Source of the DNA: Bacteroidetes bacterium B1(2017)
GTDB taxonomy: Bacteria; Bacteroidota; Bacteroidia; UKL13-3
Assembly: GCA_002256395.1 (NCBI GenBank)
Contig: NKJG01000002.1
Span: forward strand, 792,789 to 856,788
Length of the DNA stretch: 64,000 nt
Reading direction: 5' to 3'
This document shows, piece by piece, positions 35,843 through 43,428 of this stretch. The first letter of the stretch is position 1. Every line of letters starts with the position of its first letter. Both the position numbers and the translations under genes were made by a program. The notes beneath the pieces were generated by a model. The model was not told the DNA's origin and ran no database searches. It worked only from the letters and a program-made list of their open reading frames with translations.

Positions 35843-36283
35843 ATGAGAACAGTAATACTAATATTCCTATTTACATTTTCGTGTTTTAAGACTATTGCTC
35901 AAGAGCTAGTTATAAAGTATGATGTTGACACAGTAATTTTTAACAAAAAAGTTGGTGACAGCTACCTCTCAGATTCAACTTCTGCAAAAATAGTATGCAT
36001 AAAATTTCCAGTTAGTTACGACAAATCACTCGAGGGTTTCCGACACGAATCAAATAAAAATATAGTACTAATTGATAAAGGCGAATTCAAAAATGGTAAA
36101 AAAAGAATATCCTATAAGAAAGGCAAATTATTAGAAGGTAAAGATGAATTTATGGTTAAGGTCTATCTAATAGAATTAAACGACATATCATCACTTATTA
36201 TTTCTGGAATATATCCCAGTAAATACGAAGAGTTACTAGGTGACAAAATTGAAATTGCTGCGAAAAGTGTAAAGATAGAATAA
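35843..36283 (+). CDS. cassette secreted protein of unknown function, 146 aa
   Basis: Signal peptide MRTVILIFLFTFSCFKTIAQ with an AQ cleavage site; the Cys at 14 is within the leader and not followed by a typical lipobox context. Mature part is Lys-rich and beta-rich (LVIKYDVDTVIFNKKVGDSY, FMVKVYLIELNDISSLIISG). Unknown family. The last codons and the sequence AGAATAACTACCGC leading into TAAC of site R recur before site S. Confidence 0.62.
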   Translation: MRTVILIFLFTFSCFKTIAQELVIKYDVDTVIFNKKVGDSYLSDSTSAKIVCIKFPVSYDKSLEGFRHESNKNIVLIDKGEFKNGKKRISYKKGKLLEGKDEFMVKVYLIELNDISSLIISGIYPSKYEELLGDKIEIAAKSVKIE

Positions 36284-36287
36284 CTAC

Positions 36288-36419
36288 CGCTAACTGAGGC
36301 CTTGTGCCATTGCCGTTATCACACTAAAACGCAAACTTAATTTATGAATTTATTTTTATCTTGGCTTGACAATTAATCGTAACGCAGTTGGAAACAGCGC
36401 AAGGCCCGAAACGTTAGCC
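36288..36419 (+). repeat. attC-like site R
   Basis: TAAC 36291-36294, GTTA 36413-36416. Arms GGCCTTGTGCCATTG and the complement region CAGCGCAAGGCC pair in the outer part. The loop TTTATTTTTATCTTGGCTTG includes TATCTTGG (36357-36364), close to a -7 box. Nearly identical to site S. Confidence 0.78.
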
Positions 36420-36429
36420 ACAATTATTA

Positions 36430-37305
36430 ATGACACGAATACTTCTAATTTTCTTACTAATCCCTTTACTCGGCTTTGGACAACAATTCACGGAGGTTAA
36501 AACTCCTTTGGATACGTTTTACATTTTGGATTCTGTAGACTTAGTTACTGTTCCTAAGGGATTGCCGAATGGTAGATGGAAAGTATTCTTTAACGGGGAT
36601 ACTTCTAGACTCCATTACCAATTCAATTTGTTTGACAACAAGGTAAATGGTAGTTTCAGTGAGTATAACCAATATGGGAATCTCTTATCAGTTGGAACTT
36701 ATTTTAAGGATAGCTTATGGACTTTTAGAACAGGTTCATATCGAAATAATGCAGACACTACCTTTAAAATTGGTAATTGGAACAATTACATTTGGTGGGG
36801 ACCAACTTGGGACTATGTTGAAACTCGAACAACAACTTACAAAATGTACTTTGACAAGGATTCACTTTTTAGAGAAGAATGGACCTATTCAAATGGAAAA
36901 AGATCAAGAGAAGCTATCTATCATGCGGCTAAAGGAAAAATAAGCGAAACAATATTTGATTATTCAGGATCAATTATTGAGACTTTTAAAAAGTCAGACA
37001 GCTATTCCATAAGAACCTATTGGACAAATCAAACTGAAATTTCAGGTATTCGTTTTACGAAAGACTTCATTTATTATTTGGACACTGATACCAGTATGAC
37101 AAATTTTTATTGCAAGAATTGCATTACCCAATTAACTTCGGATCTAAAAGGACAGACTATTTCATTGGTTGTGACAGACAGAAATGGAAAAGTCAGACGA
37201 TTTGTAGGTGGGGGTGTGACATTGGATTATGATGACAATGGTGACGTTAAGACTATTCAATATTGGAACAAGAGCAGAAGGTTGAAGATGAAGAAACTAG
37301 AATAA
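36430..37305 (+). CDS. cassette secreted protein with MORN_2/YwqK-like repeats, 291 aa
   Basis: Signal peptide MTRILLIFLLIPLLGFG/Q. The mature part has repeats of the YwqK/MORN_2 type (LPNGRWKVFFNGD, KVNGSFSEYNQYGNLLSVGT, EWTYSNGKRSREAIYHA, then DRNGKVRRFVGG). These repeats form beta-hairpin solenoids and occur in proteins annotated as YwqK-type antitoxins; here the signal peptide points to the cell envelope. Its cassette is bounded by two near-identical sites, R and S. Confidence 0.7.
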   Translation: MTRILLIFLLIPLLGFGQQFTEVKTPLDTFYILDSVDLVTVPKGLPNGRWKVFFNGDTSRLHYQFNLFDNKVNGSFSEYNQYGNLLSVGTYFKDSLWTFRTGSYRNNADTTFKIGNWNNYIWWGPTWDYVETRTTTYKMYFDKDSLFREEWTYSNGKRSREAIYHAAKGKISETIFDYSGSIIETFKKSDSYSIRTYWTNQTEISGIRFTKDFIYYLDTDTSMTNFYCKNCITQLTSDLKGQTISLVVTDRNGKVRRFVGGGVTLDYDDNGDVKTIQYWNKSRRLKMKKLE

Positions 37306-37309
37306 CTAC

Positions 37310-37440
37310 CGCTAACAGAGGCCTTTTGCAATTGCATTAACACACTAAAACGCATACTTAATTTACGAATTTATTTTTATCTTGGCTTGACAATTAATAG
37401 TAACGCAGTTGGAAACAGCGCAAGGCCCGAAACGTTAGCT
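37310..37440 (+). repeat. attC-like site S
   Basis: TAAC 37313-37316, GTTA 37434-37437. The right half is the same as in site R almost base for base, and the loop holds TATCTTGG (37378-37385). The left arm is more diverged (GGCCTTTTGCAATTGC). Confidence 0.78.
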
Positions 37441-37449
37441 GCCATTTTA

Positions 37450-38454
37450 ATGAAACAGACTTTATACATCCTATTGACTATTTTTATTACGGCTTGTAAG
37501 TCACAACAACTTGCCGTAATTAAACTCAATGACAAATTTGGGTGTATCGACAGAAAGGGGAATATCGTTATTCAACCGACTTGGGACTACATTCTTCAAG
37601 GAGACAAAAACAAACAACTCTTAGTAGAAAAAGACAGTTTATATGGGTTTATAAATAGCAAAGGGCAACTTATTATTAAACCCCAATACCAGGATGCAGA
37701 CTTGTTTAGGGAAGGACTTGCTCCTGTGAGTAATGGAAAGAAATATGGTTTTATTAATCTGAAAGGCGACATAGTAATTCCCTTTTTGTATGACGATACC
37801 TTTATGGGATTCAATAACGGCCTAAGCGATGTTACACTAAATGACAGCTGTGGTTACATTGACAAACAGGGAAAAATAGTTATACCATTGAAATACGAAA
37901 CTTGTTATCCATTTTTAAGTTCCTATGCTCAAGTAGAAACTTTTGAAGGAGATGAATTTCTTATTGACAAGAAAGGAAAGACTTATGACGAAGATGAAGT
38001 AAGTTCAAAGCACCGACTTTGGGTTCCTAGAGAGTCTTATCCAGGAAGCTTTACCACTTTAACTGGACAAGGAAGAAAAAATAGCAAAGGCGATACAATT
38101 GTGCCACCAATTTATAAAGTCACAGGAAACTTAATTGGCAATATGTATATCGTCCAGGATATGTCAGGAAAATGGGGAGCATACAACAACAAAGGAAAAT
38201 TGGTGGTTCAACCAAAGTTTGATGAGATGTGTCACTTTTATGAAGGTCTTTCAAATTTCAAACTCAACGGCAAGTGGGGCTTTGTAGATAAGAAAGGTAC
38301 TATTGTAATTGAACCCCAATTTGAAAATGCATGTCAATTCACTAACGGACTTGCTTATATAGAGATAAATGGAAAATCAGGCTTTATAAATAAAAAGGGA
38401 ACATTTGTCATTGAACCAATATTTGAAATTAACATATTTAGTAGATTTGAATAA
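37450..38454 (+). CDS. cassette WG-repeat lipoprotein, 334 aa
   Basis: I start at ATG 37450, which begins a lipoprotein leader with lipobox ITAC (MKQTLYILLTIFITAC). The mature protein consists of about eight WG repeats with the pattern (W/Y)G(F/A)(I/V)(N/D)KKG.(I/V)VI.P.(F/Y): FGCIDRKGNIVIQPTW, YGFINSKGQLIIKPQY, WGFVDKKGTIVIEPQF and others. WG repeats form beta-solenoids in cell-envelope proteins of Bacteroidota; function is unknown. The cassette lies between S and T. Confidence 0.82.
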   Translation: MKQTLYILLTIFITACKSQQLAVIKLNDKFGCIDRKGNIVIQPTWDYILQGDKNKQLLVEKDSLYGFINSKGQLIIKPQYQDADLFREGLAPVSNGKKYGFINLKGDIVIPFLYDDTFMGFNNGLSDVTLNDSCGYIDKQGKIVIPLKYETCYPFLSSYAQVETFEGDEFLIDKKGKTYDEDEVSSKHRLWVPRESYPGSFTTLTGQGRKNSKGDTIVPPIYKVTGNLIGNMYIVQDMSGKWGAYNNKGKLVVQPKFDEMCHFYEGLSNFKLNGKWGFVDKKGTIVIEPQFENACQFTNGLAYIEINGKSGFINKKGTFVIEPIFEINIFSRFE

Positions 38455-38467
38455 GAACAAAAACGGC

Positions 38468-38599
38468 AAGTAACACAGGTATAGCGTCAGGCGGGCTGAA
38501 GTGCAAACTTGAAGTTTTGGGCCTCTAATAAACTTTAGTAATAAATTGAAACTTTGTGCTCAGAAACCCGCCCGAACTCAAATCTGCAAATCGTTAGCG
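38468..38599 (+). repeat. attC-like site T
   Basis: TAAC 38471-38474, GTTA 38593-38596. Left arm GGTATAGCGTCAGGCGGGC and right arm GCCCGAACTCAAATC pair loosely, with GCGGGC/GCCCGC best. The right end TCTGCAAATCGTTAGC follows the type-2 sites. Confidence 0.7.
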
Positions 38600-38621
38600 C
38601 TTAGTATTTATAAAAACGACA

Positions 38622-39437
38622 ATGAAGAAAGCATTTACGACACTCTTACTATTATTTCTTATCAACTACTCATATGGACAAACTATTTTATCCTTTAGGA
38701 TAGAACAATTTGGACTTCTAAGTTTTTACAAATCAGAGTATCTTTATAATGGCAAACAATTAACCATTAAAAAAGACAACAAGAAAATAAAAACGCTTAA
38801 GATAACTGAACCTAAAAAGCATGCAATAGACTCTGTAATGAAGATTATTCAAGTACAATATCTTCAAGATAAGTATGCCAGGCCTTTAATTGACGGTGTG
38901 GCTTGGATTTTCACCTTTCAAACTGACAGCTTCACCAAAAAGGTAATTTTAAACAACTACTATCTAGACACCTTAGACATTTTAGTTAGACTTTTAAACT
39001 CATTCATTCCAACTAACAAGCAATATATTTCATTCGGAAGAGACAAGTATTTACAACCTGATACACTTGTTAAATATCTTCCCGACCTTTATTTGCAAAA
39101 GGTTGAATTACCAGACTCAACTTATGAATCCTATTCCATCACATGTTTGGGAAAGGAGTATACCTACACAACAGACTTAAATTTAATTGAGATATGCGAC
39201 TGTATAATTTACCCAAAAGGCACTAGTAAATCCATAAAGAGAGACTATTGGAGAGCATTTAGACAGAGTAATAATCAATGGAAAAGAGAATATTATGCAA
39301 ATGACAACTCAATTATAAAGACAGATGTGATATATGATATTTTACCATATGAAATAGTTGAAGAAAAAGTATACCAGGATATAGGGAATAAGCCTTCAGT
39401 GGTGATTACGAAGTACTATAAGACCAGAACCGAATGA
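38622..39437 (+). CDS. cassette secreted protein of unknown function, 271 aa
   Basis: Signal peptide MKKAFTTLLLLFLINYSYGQ. The mature protein is beta-rich with Lys clusters (YNGKQLTIKKDNKKIKTLKI) and two Cys (SITCLGKEYTYT, LIEICDCIIYP). No recognisable family. It is the last cassette with a recognisable site on both sides (T intact, U degenerate). Confidence 0.62.
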   Translation: MKKAFTTLLLLFLINYSYGQTILSFRIEQFGLLSFYKSEYLYNGKQLTIKKDNKKIKTLKITEPKKHAIDSVMKIIQVQYLQDKYARPLIDGVAWIFTFQTDSFTKKVILNNYYLDTLDILVRLLNSFIPTNKQYISFGRDKYLQPDTLVKYLPDLYLQKVELPDSTYESYSITCLGKEYTYTTDLNLIEICDCIIYPKGTSKSIKRDYWRAFRQSNNQWKREYYANDNSIIKTDVIYDILPYEIVEEKVYQDIGNKPSVVITKYYKTRTE

Positions 39438-39450
39438 AGCGGAATAAGCA

Positions 39451-39545
39451 GTGCTAACAGCAATGCCCGCATTTCAATAAATTTCAGCCTATCTATTCGT
39501 AATTATTTTATCTTAGCGTAACATTTTAAAGTTGCTCAACAGATA
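39451..39545 (+). repeat. attC-like site U, degenerate end of array
   Basis: TAAC at 39454-39457 with AGCAATGCCCGC behind it, and the loop motif ATTATTTTATCTTAGCG shared with sites M, R and S. The right arm and a GTTA box are not recognisable; GTTGCTCAACAG stands in their place. Confidence 0.5.
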
Positions 39546-39559
39546 ATACACCTCAGTAT

Positions 39560-40021
39560 ATGGGATTATTCAACAAATTATTCGGCAAGAAAGAAACACC
39601 ACCCCAAACCGAAAGCAAAACAGAACAATCTGACTCTTCAAATCAACCTACGAATGAGTATCATAAAAAATTAGTCGCCATTAAACAGATGTACCCATTT
39701 AACAAATGGAGAGAAAGCTATACGGAAGGATTAACACAATACACAGAAGAAAACTGCCAAAAAATCAAACAGGTATTTGATGATTTAATTACTTCATTAA
39801 TTGAAATTGGAAACCAGGCAAGCGAAGAACAAAAAATACAATTATTTAAGAGGGCCATTCTAAAAACAAATCAACTAAACGAAGAAATAGATGATTTAAT
39901 TGAAACAGGAGAAAGAGAAGATTTGTGTGAATTGACAAATATACTAACAACAGCGTGTGGACTTGACCCTGCTAAATATGGAGATGGTGAAGGATTGGCG
40001 AGCGAATGGAGAGAATGGTAA
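39560..40021 (+). CDS. soluble protein of unknown function, 153 aa
   Basis: Begins MGLFNKLFGKK, an amphipathic basic start common in small cytosolic Bacteroidota proteins. A Gln/Ser/Glu-rich linker and a helical domain follow (YTEENCQKIKQVFDDLITSL), ending LASEWREW. It may be an immunity-type protein, but no motif supports a name. It lies 22 bases before the TPR lipoprotein, so the two could be one unit. Confidence 0.65.
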   Translation: MGLFNKLFGKKETPPQTESKTEQSDSSNQPTNEYHKKLVAIKQMYPFNKWRESYTEGLTQYTEENCQKIKQVFDDLITSLIEIGNQASEEQKIQLFKRAILKTNQLNEEIDDLIETGEREDLCELTNILTTACGLDPAKYGDGEGLASEWREW

Positions 40022-40042
40022 AATTAACTGCAAACATTGACA

Positions 40043-40870
40043 ATGACTAAAAATAAAACAATTTACCTCCTAGCGCTTGGCTTGGCTTTGTTCTTCTCGT
40101 GTAAGCAAAAAACAGAACAACCTTGCGACGATCATTTTATTAAAGGCAATAATTTAGTGTTAGCTTCCGACTTTGATAATGCCTTAAAGGAATTTGACTC
40201 TGCAATAATAGTTGACAATAAAAATGCCAATGCCTTCTATGGTAAAGGAACTGCTTACACCATTAAAGGCAACTATGAACAAGCTATAGTTAATTTTTCT
40301 AAAGCCATAGATATTGATTCAAAGTTTACGATGGCGTATTACATGAGAGGTTCAGCTGAAAGTATCCTTGGCGATAACAAAGCAGCACTCTTAGACTACA
40401 ATAAGAGCATCTCACTAAAACCAGATTTTGTTTTTGCCATCATCCAGAAAGCAGCTGGAGAAGCAGATCTAGGTCACCACCAAAATGCCATTGACGAAAT
40501 GACAAAAGCGATTCAACTACAACCTGATTTATATCTTGCTTACTATTATAGGGGGTCCTATAAGCATTCATTGGGTCAGACCCAAAACGCTATTGACGAC
40601 TTTAGCCAAGTAATAAAACTAAAAAGTAATTATGTGAATGCCTATTTTTATAGAGGTGCGTTTTATGGTGAGCTACATAAGTATTCTGAGGCAATAGCTG
40701 ACTTAAATAAAGCAATAGAGCTCAATACAGACTTTACGAGTGCTTATATTTATAGAGGAATCTACAATTACTCAATGGGGCAAAAAGAAAATGCTTGTAT
40801 TGACTTTATGAAAGCAAAAGACCTAGGAGAAAAGACAGCCCAAACCTACCTCGACAAGTATTGCAATTAA
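40043..40870 (+). CDS. TPR-repeat lipoprotein, 275 aa
   Basis: Lipobox FFSC in MTKNKTIYLLALGLALFFSC (start ATG 40043). About seven tetratricopeptide repeats follow, each 34 residues: NAFYGKGTAYTIKGNYEQAI, MAYYMRGSAESILGDNKAAL, LAYYYRGSYKHSLGQTQNAI and so on, with a C-terminal Cys-containing cap (ACIDFMKAKDLGEKTAQTYL). TPRs mediate protein-protein contacts, here anchored to a membrane. No enzyme domain. Confidence 0.85.
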   Translation: MTKNKTIYLLALGLALFFSCKQKTEQPCDDHFIKGNNLVLASDFDNALKEFDSAIIVDNKNANAFYGKGTAYTIKGNYEQAIVNFSKAIDIDSKFTMAYYMRGSAESILGDNKAALLDYNKSISLKPDFVFAIIQKAAGEADLGHHQNAIDEMTKAIQLQPDLYLAYYYRGSYKHSLGQTQNAIDDFSQVIKLKSNYVNAYFYRGAFYGELHKYSEAIADLNKAIELNTDFTSAYIYRGIYNYSMGQKENACIDFMKAKDLGEKTAQTYLDKYCN

Positions 40871-40949
40871 TAATTTCTTTAGGTGAAAACAGAAAATTTT
40901 GCTTTGTATTTACCTTAAAACTTGGAAGACTTTGTTTAAATATACCAAC

Positions 40950-41519
40950 ATGAAATCACTGAATACAATTAATTCCCTTTTCCTTTCCATATTTATACTA
41001 ACTGCCTGCAATAATACTATCGAGGTGAAAGAAAGCTATGCTGATGGACAAGCTAAAGTTGTTAATTATTTCATCAACAATTCCAACGAAAATTTTGAGC
41101 AGAAAGTTTTTGATGAAAAGGGCCAAATTAAGACAACGAGACAATTCGAAAACAACAAGCAGGTTGGATTTGAAAAACAATTTTACACCTCCGGAGAATT
41201 AGCTGGCGACATGGAATACAAAAATGGTATGAGGAATGGGAAATCGCATGAGTATCATAAAAATGGGAAACTAGCATTTGAAGGTTACTGCTATCCCGAC
41301 AGTAGTTTTTGTGGCCTTTCAACATGGTATTATGACAATGGCCAAATAAAGAAAACAGGAAATAGAAATAGAGACATCGGAATAGGTATTTGGTATGAGT
41401 ATTATAGAAATGGAAAAAAAAGAAGCATTCTTGATTTTGACAAGAAACACTTTGTATATTTTAGTGCTCTTGGTGACACTATTTCAGAAAACGAATACAA
41501 GGGAACTGAAGAAGATTAA
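40950..41519 (+). CDS. YwqK-family (MORN_2 repeat) lipoprotein, 189 aa
   Basis: Start chosen at ATG 40950, which opens a leader with lipobox LTAC (MKSLNTINSLFLSIFILTAC). Upstream in-frame codons from 40899 add an unlikely extension. The mature part has five or so repeats of the form F...G......Y.NG...G....Y: QFYTSGELAGDMEYKNGMRN, KSHEYHKNGKLAFEGYCYP, IWYEYYRNGKKRSIL. The family is often labelled YwqK antitoxin; no adjacent toxin is evident. Confidence 0.78.
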   Translation: MKSLNTINSLFLSIFILTACNNTIEVKESYADGQAKVVNYFINNSNENFEQKVFDEKGQIKTTRQFENNKQVGFEKQFYTSGELAGDMEYKNGMRNGKSHEYHKNGKLAFEGYCYPDSSFCGLSTWYYDNGQIKKTGNRNRDIGIGIWYEYYRNGKKRSILDFDKKHFVYFSALGDTISENEYKGTEED

Positions 41520-41648
41520 AGTATTGAGCTCTATATAGATTTGAATCAGCCCAGCAATAAAACGTGATAAAAAGGATTTTAATTTATAAGAAGGAGTAAG
41601 ACTAAAAAGGGAGAAGTATGCAAATCTACTTGGACAAATAAAAACTCG

Positions 41649-42197
41649 ATGAATACAATCAATTGGCGACTTCTATTAGTGCACTTTCTGGCGACTATTA
41701 TTTTAATAGCGGCAGCGAGAGAGCTTATTTTCTATTTTACTTTGGAGGACTTTCGTGCATTTCAAGACGCGATGAAAGAAAGCAACAACAGCCCATTAAT
41801 AGCTACAGGTACAGGTAAGTATCGCACCATGACTATTGGCGAATTGGCGTATAAACCCTTGTACTATCCTATTTACGCATCCTTAACTACACTTCTTATC
41901 TCGTTTTCCATATCCTTGACATATGCACTAAAAAGAAATATTTCATGGATGAATTCTATACTCGTTTTAATTGCGGGTTTCTTATTTTTTAGAATCGGAA
42001 TTTATAAAACTGAAATCGGGTCTACTATTTTTTATAGTTTCGGACACTTATTTAAACACTTAGGCGAGACATTTTATTACCTATCTAATTTTGCAATTTT
42101 GCTTGTAATTGGTTTGACACTTTTTTTTAGCCCATGGACTAGAAACCTAATTCAATCAGAACAGAGGCCAACTCCCGGAAACGAAGAAGGTGAATAA
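41649..42197 (+). CDS. four-helix membrane protein of unknown function, 182 aa
   Basis: Hydrophobic helices lie near residues 8-30 (LLLVHFLATIILIAAARELI), 75-95 (ASLTTLLISFSISLTYAL), 102-118 (NSILVLIAGFLFFRIGIY) and 145-165 (NFAILLVIGLTLFFSPW), with a soluble charged tail. No known family. Upstream 130 bp (41520-41648) show nothing recognisable. Confidence 0.65.
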   Translation: MNTINWRLLLVHFLATIILIAAARELIFYFTLEDFRAFQDAMKESNNSPLIATGTGKYRTMTIGELAYKPLYYPIYASLTTLLISFSISLTYALKRNISWMNSILVLIAGFLFFRIGIYKTEIGSTIFYSFGHLFKHLGETFYYLSNFAILLVIGLTLFFSPWTRNLIQSEQRPTPGNEEGE

Positions 42198-42330
42198 GAA
42201 AGAAAGCAAATCGCAAATGTGCATGGATTGCTTGTTATCCCATTTTTTTTATCTTTGATTTACAGAAACTTCCTAGTTGGCCATCTGTGGCTGGCTGCAA
42301 AAACTTTCGCGGCCATATTAGGACGACCAA
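42198..42330 (+). repeat. probable decayed attC-like site V
   Basis: The right half TTGGCCATCTGTGGCTGGCT parallels the right half of site F (TTGGGCCATCTGCGGTTAGT), including the spacing to AAAAACTTTCGC, where F has CAACCGTTAGC. The loop has TATCTTTG (42250-42257), a -7-like box. The left box is lost. Confidence 0.42.
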
Positions 42331-42334
42331 CTCG

Positions 42335-43393
42335 ATGAAACAAGTACTCAATCTATTTATATGCTTAGTAATTTTGACATCCTGCAATGGACAAGGGAAA
42401 CCTCCTGTGCAAAATGAAAAGGATACTACCATGATGGGTCAAGATAAACTACCACTGCCGAAAGGGGCAAATAAAGAGGTACGCATAGGTACAAGTATGG
42501 AAGATTGGGAAGGTAATTTATGGTTTGGTAGTATTGGGGAGGGACTTTTTAAATTTGATGGAAAATTATTTCGTCAGTATGGCATGGAGCAAGGATTAAG
42601 CAGTAATAACATTTATTCTCTGCTTCAAGATAATACAGGGACCATTTGGGTTGGCACTAATAAAGGACTTAATCGTTTCGACGGCAACAAATTTGAACGT
42701 GTAGCAATCGTTTTTAGTAACACTAGCTCCACATCCTTCACGAATAATAACACCAATAACACATCAACTGAAAATACGGTTTGGTGCATGATGCAAGATA
42801 AAAATGGAACACTTTGGTTCGGAACAGATGAAGGTGTTTATTGTTATGATGGAAATATGTTTAGCCGTTTTTTAGACAAGCAAAGCCTTTACAACAAAGA
42901 CCATTTAAACCTAAAAGGAATATTTTCAATAATAGAAACAAAAAATGGGTCCATTTGGTTTGCGGAATGTGCAGGTGAAGGTGTTTAAAGCTTTGATGGT
43001 AAGGCCTTAACAACAATTATTCCCTACAAAGAAATTAGACGAACAGACCGTATACTAGAGGACAAACAAAACAATTTATGGTTCGCCACTGCCTTCAAAG
43101 GAATTGGGAAATATGATGGAAAAACCTATACCCAAAATATATTTAAAGACCAAGACCTGAATGGTTCATACAACATTTTAGAGGATGCAAATGGAAATCT
43201 TTGGTTTGACACTCAAGACGGTTTGGGATTTTTTGATGGTAAAAAGCTTCAAATACGAAGCGAAAAAGAAGGACTTATTGTGAAAGATTTTATTCCCATT
43301 TTATTAGATAAAGCTGGAAATTTGTGGTTTAGTAGCAAAGGAATGAAGCTATTTAAATACGACGGAAACCGATTTACAAACTATTCGAAATAG
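42335..43393 (+). pseudogene. two-component-regulator-propeller type lipoprotein with internal TAA
   Basis: Start ATG 42335 with lipobox LTSC (MKQVLNLFICLVILTSC). Repeats of the beta-propeller type follow: EDWEGNLWFGSIGEGLFKFD, DNTGTIWVGTNKGLNRFDG, KNGTLWFGTDEGVYCYDG. At 42986-42988 a TAA interrupts the frame within a repeat (GV-stop-SFDGKAL), exactly where sister repeats have an aromatic residue. The same frame then stays open for 135 codons with three more repeats (DKQNNLWFATAFKGIGKYDG, DANGNLWFDTQDGLGFFDG, KAGNLWFSSKG) to TAG 43391-43393. A single base change of TAT or TAC would explain it. The 217-aa upstream piece alone would be a partial propeller. Confidence 0.82.
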
Positions 43394-43428
43394 TAAATTA
43401 GGAATAGTTGAAGACTAGAATAATTACC

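Larger units (their letters stand above)
22186..39545 (+). mobile_element. integron-like gene cassette array (attC cluster without integrase in view)
   Basis: About 20 units of one or two + strand ORFs are each followed by one imperfect palindrome, mostly about 130 bp long. TAAC lies a few bases to a few dozen bases after the stop codon and (AAC)GTTA mostly about 10-60 bases before the next start codon. The stems differ between sites while the ends are conserved, as in integron attC sites (R'' box ...AAC, R' box GTT...). The reading direction of all ORFs relative to GTTA is the one expected for cassettes. No tyrosine recombinase gene or attI is in the window, so this is either a CALIN or the distal part of a chromosomal integron. 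Confidence 0.75.

Noticed and set aside
22186..39545. Palindromes as MITEs or REP elements
   Set aside because: They occur once per ORF unit, always in one orientation, with fixed ends next to stop and start codons, and their stems differ in sequence. MITEs would show target duplications, both orientations and similar bodies. I keep a small reservation until an integrase is found.
30402..43393. Reassignment or read-through of TAA as a sense codon
   Set aside because: Two genes have an in-frame TAA, but TAA ends many intact genes in the window at expected lengths; two independent nonsense mutations are simpler.
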